From contig JAEXHI010000025.1 in NCBI GenBank assembly GCA_023450085.1, forward strand, positions 186,001 through 250,000: a stretch of DNA of 64,000 nucleotides, read 5' to 3'. The first letter of the stretch is position 1. Each line of letters begins with the position of its first letter. The position numbers were made by a program, and so were the translations under genes. The stretch is from Bacteroidota bacterium. GTDB taxonomy: Bacteria; Bacteroidota; Bacteroidia; Sphingobacteriales; Sphingobacteriaceae. The notes under the pieces are model-generated. The model did not search any database, was not told the origin of the DNA, and saw nothing but the letters and a program-made list of their open reading frames with translations. Positions 63,019 through 64,000 of the stretch are shown here, in pieces.

Positions 63019-63774
63019 TCTAAGTTTAAGCAGATATCTTCCAATTAAGATAGATAAATTTTACGACATTTTAACCAAGGGAAATGGCCAACTAAATTTA
63101 GCTTGAGAATTTTTCTTACCATCCACTTCATAGGTACCGTCAAGCGAACTAAAAGCTAAATTATCGATGTTACCAACACCATTCGTGCCAAACTAGCCAC
63201 CCACCAACCCATTGATCAGCTTTTGCAAACACATCCCGTAGATAATACGATATCTACTTTAGGATCCAAGGAAATTACCGTGGCTAACTTTTTCAAACCT
63301 CTTTTGTTATGCAAAAGACCACATCTCCACCAGCTAAACGATATTGAGTTCTCTTCGCAAAGTCATATTTTTTTCTCTGACAGCATTATCTTCAATACTG
63401 TTCCTCTACAATGTCGCACTTTCTGGCTTCAATCGAAAACCAATATAGTTCTTTTTAAGCACAATGTCCGAATGCCTTCTATTAACCTTAATGCACATAT
63501 AAATAAACACATCTCGGTCCATCTCCTTATCCTTTCCTAGGAAGAGCGAATTGAAAATGTGTTTAGGATTTTCATATTCTATTTAACGAATACTTTTTAC
63601 TACCTATCTGTTTTAGGGTATGAATTCAAAAGAGATCAAAAAGCATTATTTAACAATTGATAAACAGATTTTCATATTTGCCATCTAACAATGATACAAG
63701 AAAAATACAGGTAGTAAAATAGGTGATAAATTATATGATATTTTATTAACCCAGCCGATTTCGCTAAAAACAAA
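63019..63774. other. Mostly non-coding stretch with one unrecognised open frame
   Basis: On the plus strand a frame is open from 63160 to TAG/TGA-free 63540 (about 126 codons) without an ATG near its beginning. It reads plausibly (IDVTNTIRAKLATHQPIDQL, KEITVANFFKPLLL, MPSINLNAHINKHIS). It may be the C-terminal remnant of a lost gene. Bases 63541-63774 hold nothing that I can identify. Confidence 0.4.
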
Positions 63775-63805
63775 AAACCCTCCAAGTATATCACTTGAAG
63801 GGTTT
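63775..63805 (-). terminator. Terminator behind the tRNA pair
   Basis: AAACCCTCCAAGT (63775-63787) and ACTTGAAGGGTTT (63793-63805) pair with one mismatch; on the minus strand a T-rich run follows. It ends the Ser-Pro tRNA transcript. Confidence 0.8.
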
Positions 63806-63807
63806 CG

Positions 63808-63881
63808 TCGGGGTGGCAGGATTCGAACCTACGACCTCCACATCCCAAATGTGGCGCGATACCGGGCTACGCTACACCCCG
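63808..63881 (-). tRNA. tRNA-Pro (anticodon TGG)
   Basis: The minus strand folds as a cloverleaf: acceptor CGGGGTG/CACCCCG with discriminator A, a D arm, anticodon arm CCACA-TTTGGGA-TGTGG with anticodon TGG, and T arm GTAGGTTCGAATCCTGC. CCA is not encoded. The T-loop signature GGTTCGAATCC is exact. Confidence 0.93.
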
Positions 63882-63903
63882 ATGGTGGTATCACCTTTGT
63901 TGG

Positions 63904-63990
63904 CGGTGAGGGCGGGATTCGAACCCGCGGTACCGTTACCAGTACGACAGTTTAGCAAACTGTTCCTTTCGGCCTCTCAGGCACCTCACC
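63904..63990 (-). tRNA. tRNA-Ser (anticodon GCT)
   Basis: The minus strand folds with acceptor GGTGAGG/CCTCACC-type pairing and discriminator G, anticodon stem ACAGT-TTGCTAA-ACTGT with anticodon GCT, a long class II variable arm (GTACTGGTAACGGTACC) and T arm GCGGGTTCGAATCCCGC. It lies 22 bases upstream of tRNA-Pro on the same strand. Confidence 0.93.
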
Positions 63991-64000
63991 TTCTCCACAC

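Noticed and set aside
63061..63180. Minus-strand frame GNIDNLAFSSLDGTYEVDG as a gene end
   Set aside because: It is only about 40 codons, lies partly opposite the open frame on the other strand, and cannot be extended upstream without a stop.
63808..63990. tRNA genes as the attachment site of the element
   Set aside because: They are about 35 kb from the last element-like gene, intact at their 3' ends and without a nearby integrase or repeated tRNA end.

Overview
The window reads as Bacteroidota DNA, most likely a Sphingobacteriaceae member such as Pedobacter or Sphingobacterium. The evidence is TAnnTTTG -7 promoter elements, SusC/SusD and FecI/FecR modules, a type IX secretion C-terminal signal, and CTnDOT-type transposon genes. 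No taxonomic search could be run.

Bases 1-7060, all on the minus strand, look like the regulated excision module of a CTnDOT-like integrative conjugative element. Two rteC paralogues are followed by two small helix-turn-helix genes (xis2c/xis2d position), a DUF3945 gene (orf3 position), a topoisomerase III (exc position) and a partial ORF6N gene.

Bases 7114-28583 look like cargo devoted to thiol and methionine repair. It holds DsbD, four MsrA, two MsrB, three thioredoxin/peroxiredoxin-type proteins, thioredoxin, an RclC-like DUF417 membrane protein, several AhpD-like carboxymuconolactone decarboxylases (CMD), three related AraC regulators, and extra-looking copies of GAPDH and cysteinyl-tRNA synthetase. 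The middle is full of decay: an SDR with an in-frame stop, a spondin::CMD deletion fusion, a frameshifted CMD, and relics of SDR, CMD, OsmC and glutaredoxin. Four promoters in this island carry the same tandem operator, 15-bp half sites repeated every 21 bp. It has not been matched to a known site and is a plausible target of the AraC regulators.

Bases 29268-58500 look chromosomal. They hold a TonB receptor beside a two-component system; PAP2 phosphatase and alkaline phosphatase; a phosphocholine-specific phospholipase C with SusD/SusC, flanked by a direct intergenic repeat; a FecI-FecR-TonB receptor-PepSY iron-type operon; a fascin-domain lipoprotein; a membrane-linked AraC regulator; a repeat protein with a sorting signal that could fold as two seven-bladed propellers; a DEDDh exonuclease; a DUF4241 lipoprotein; and an SDR with its AraC neighbour.

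Bases 59674-63018 hold a small locus that looks like a disulfide-rich secreted peptide system: a C39-like/VKOR/thioredoxin fusion, a 71-residue peptide with a double-glycine leader and six cysteines, and a TlpA-type thioredoxin. Two tRNA genes (Pro-TGG, Ser-GCT) close the window.
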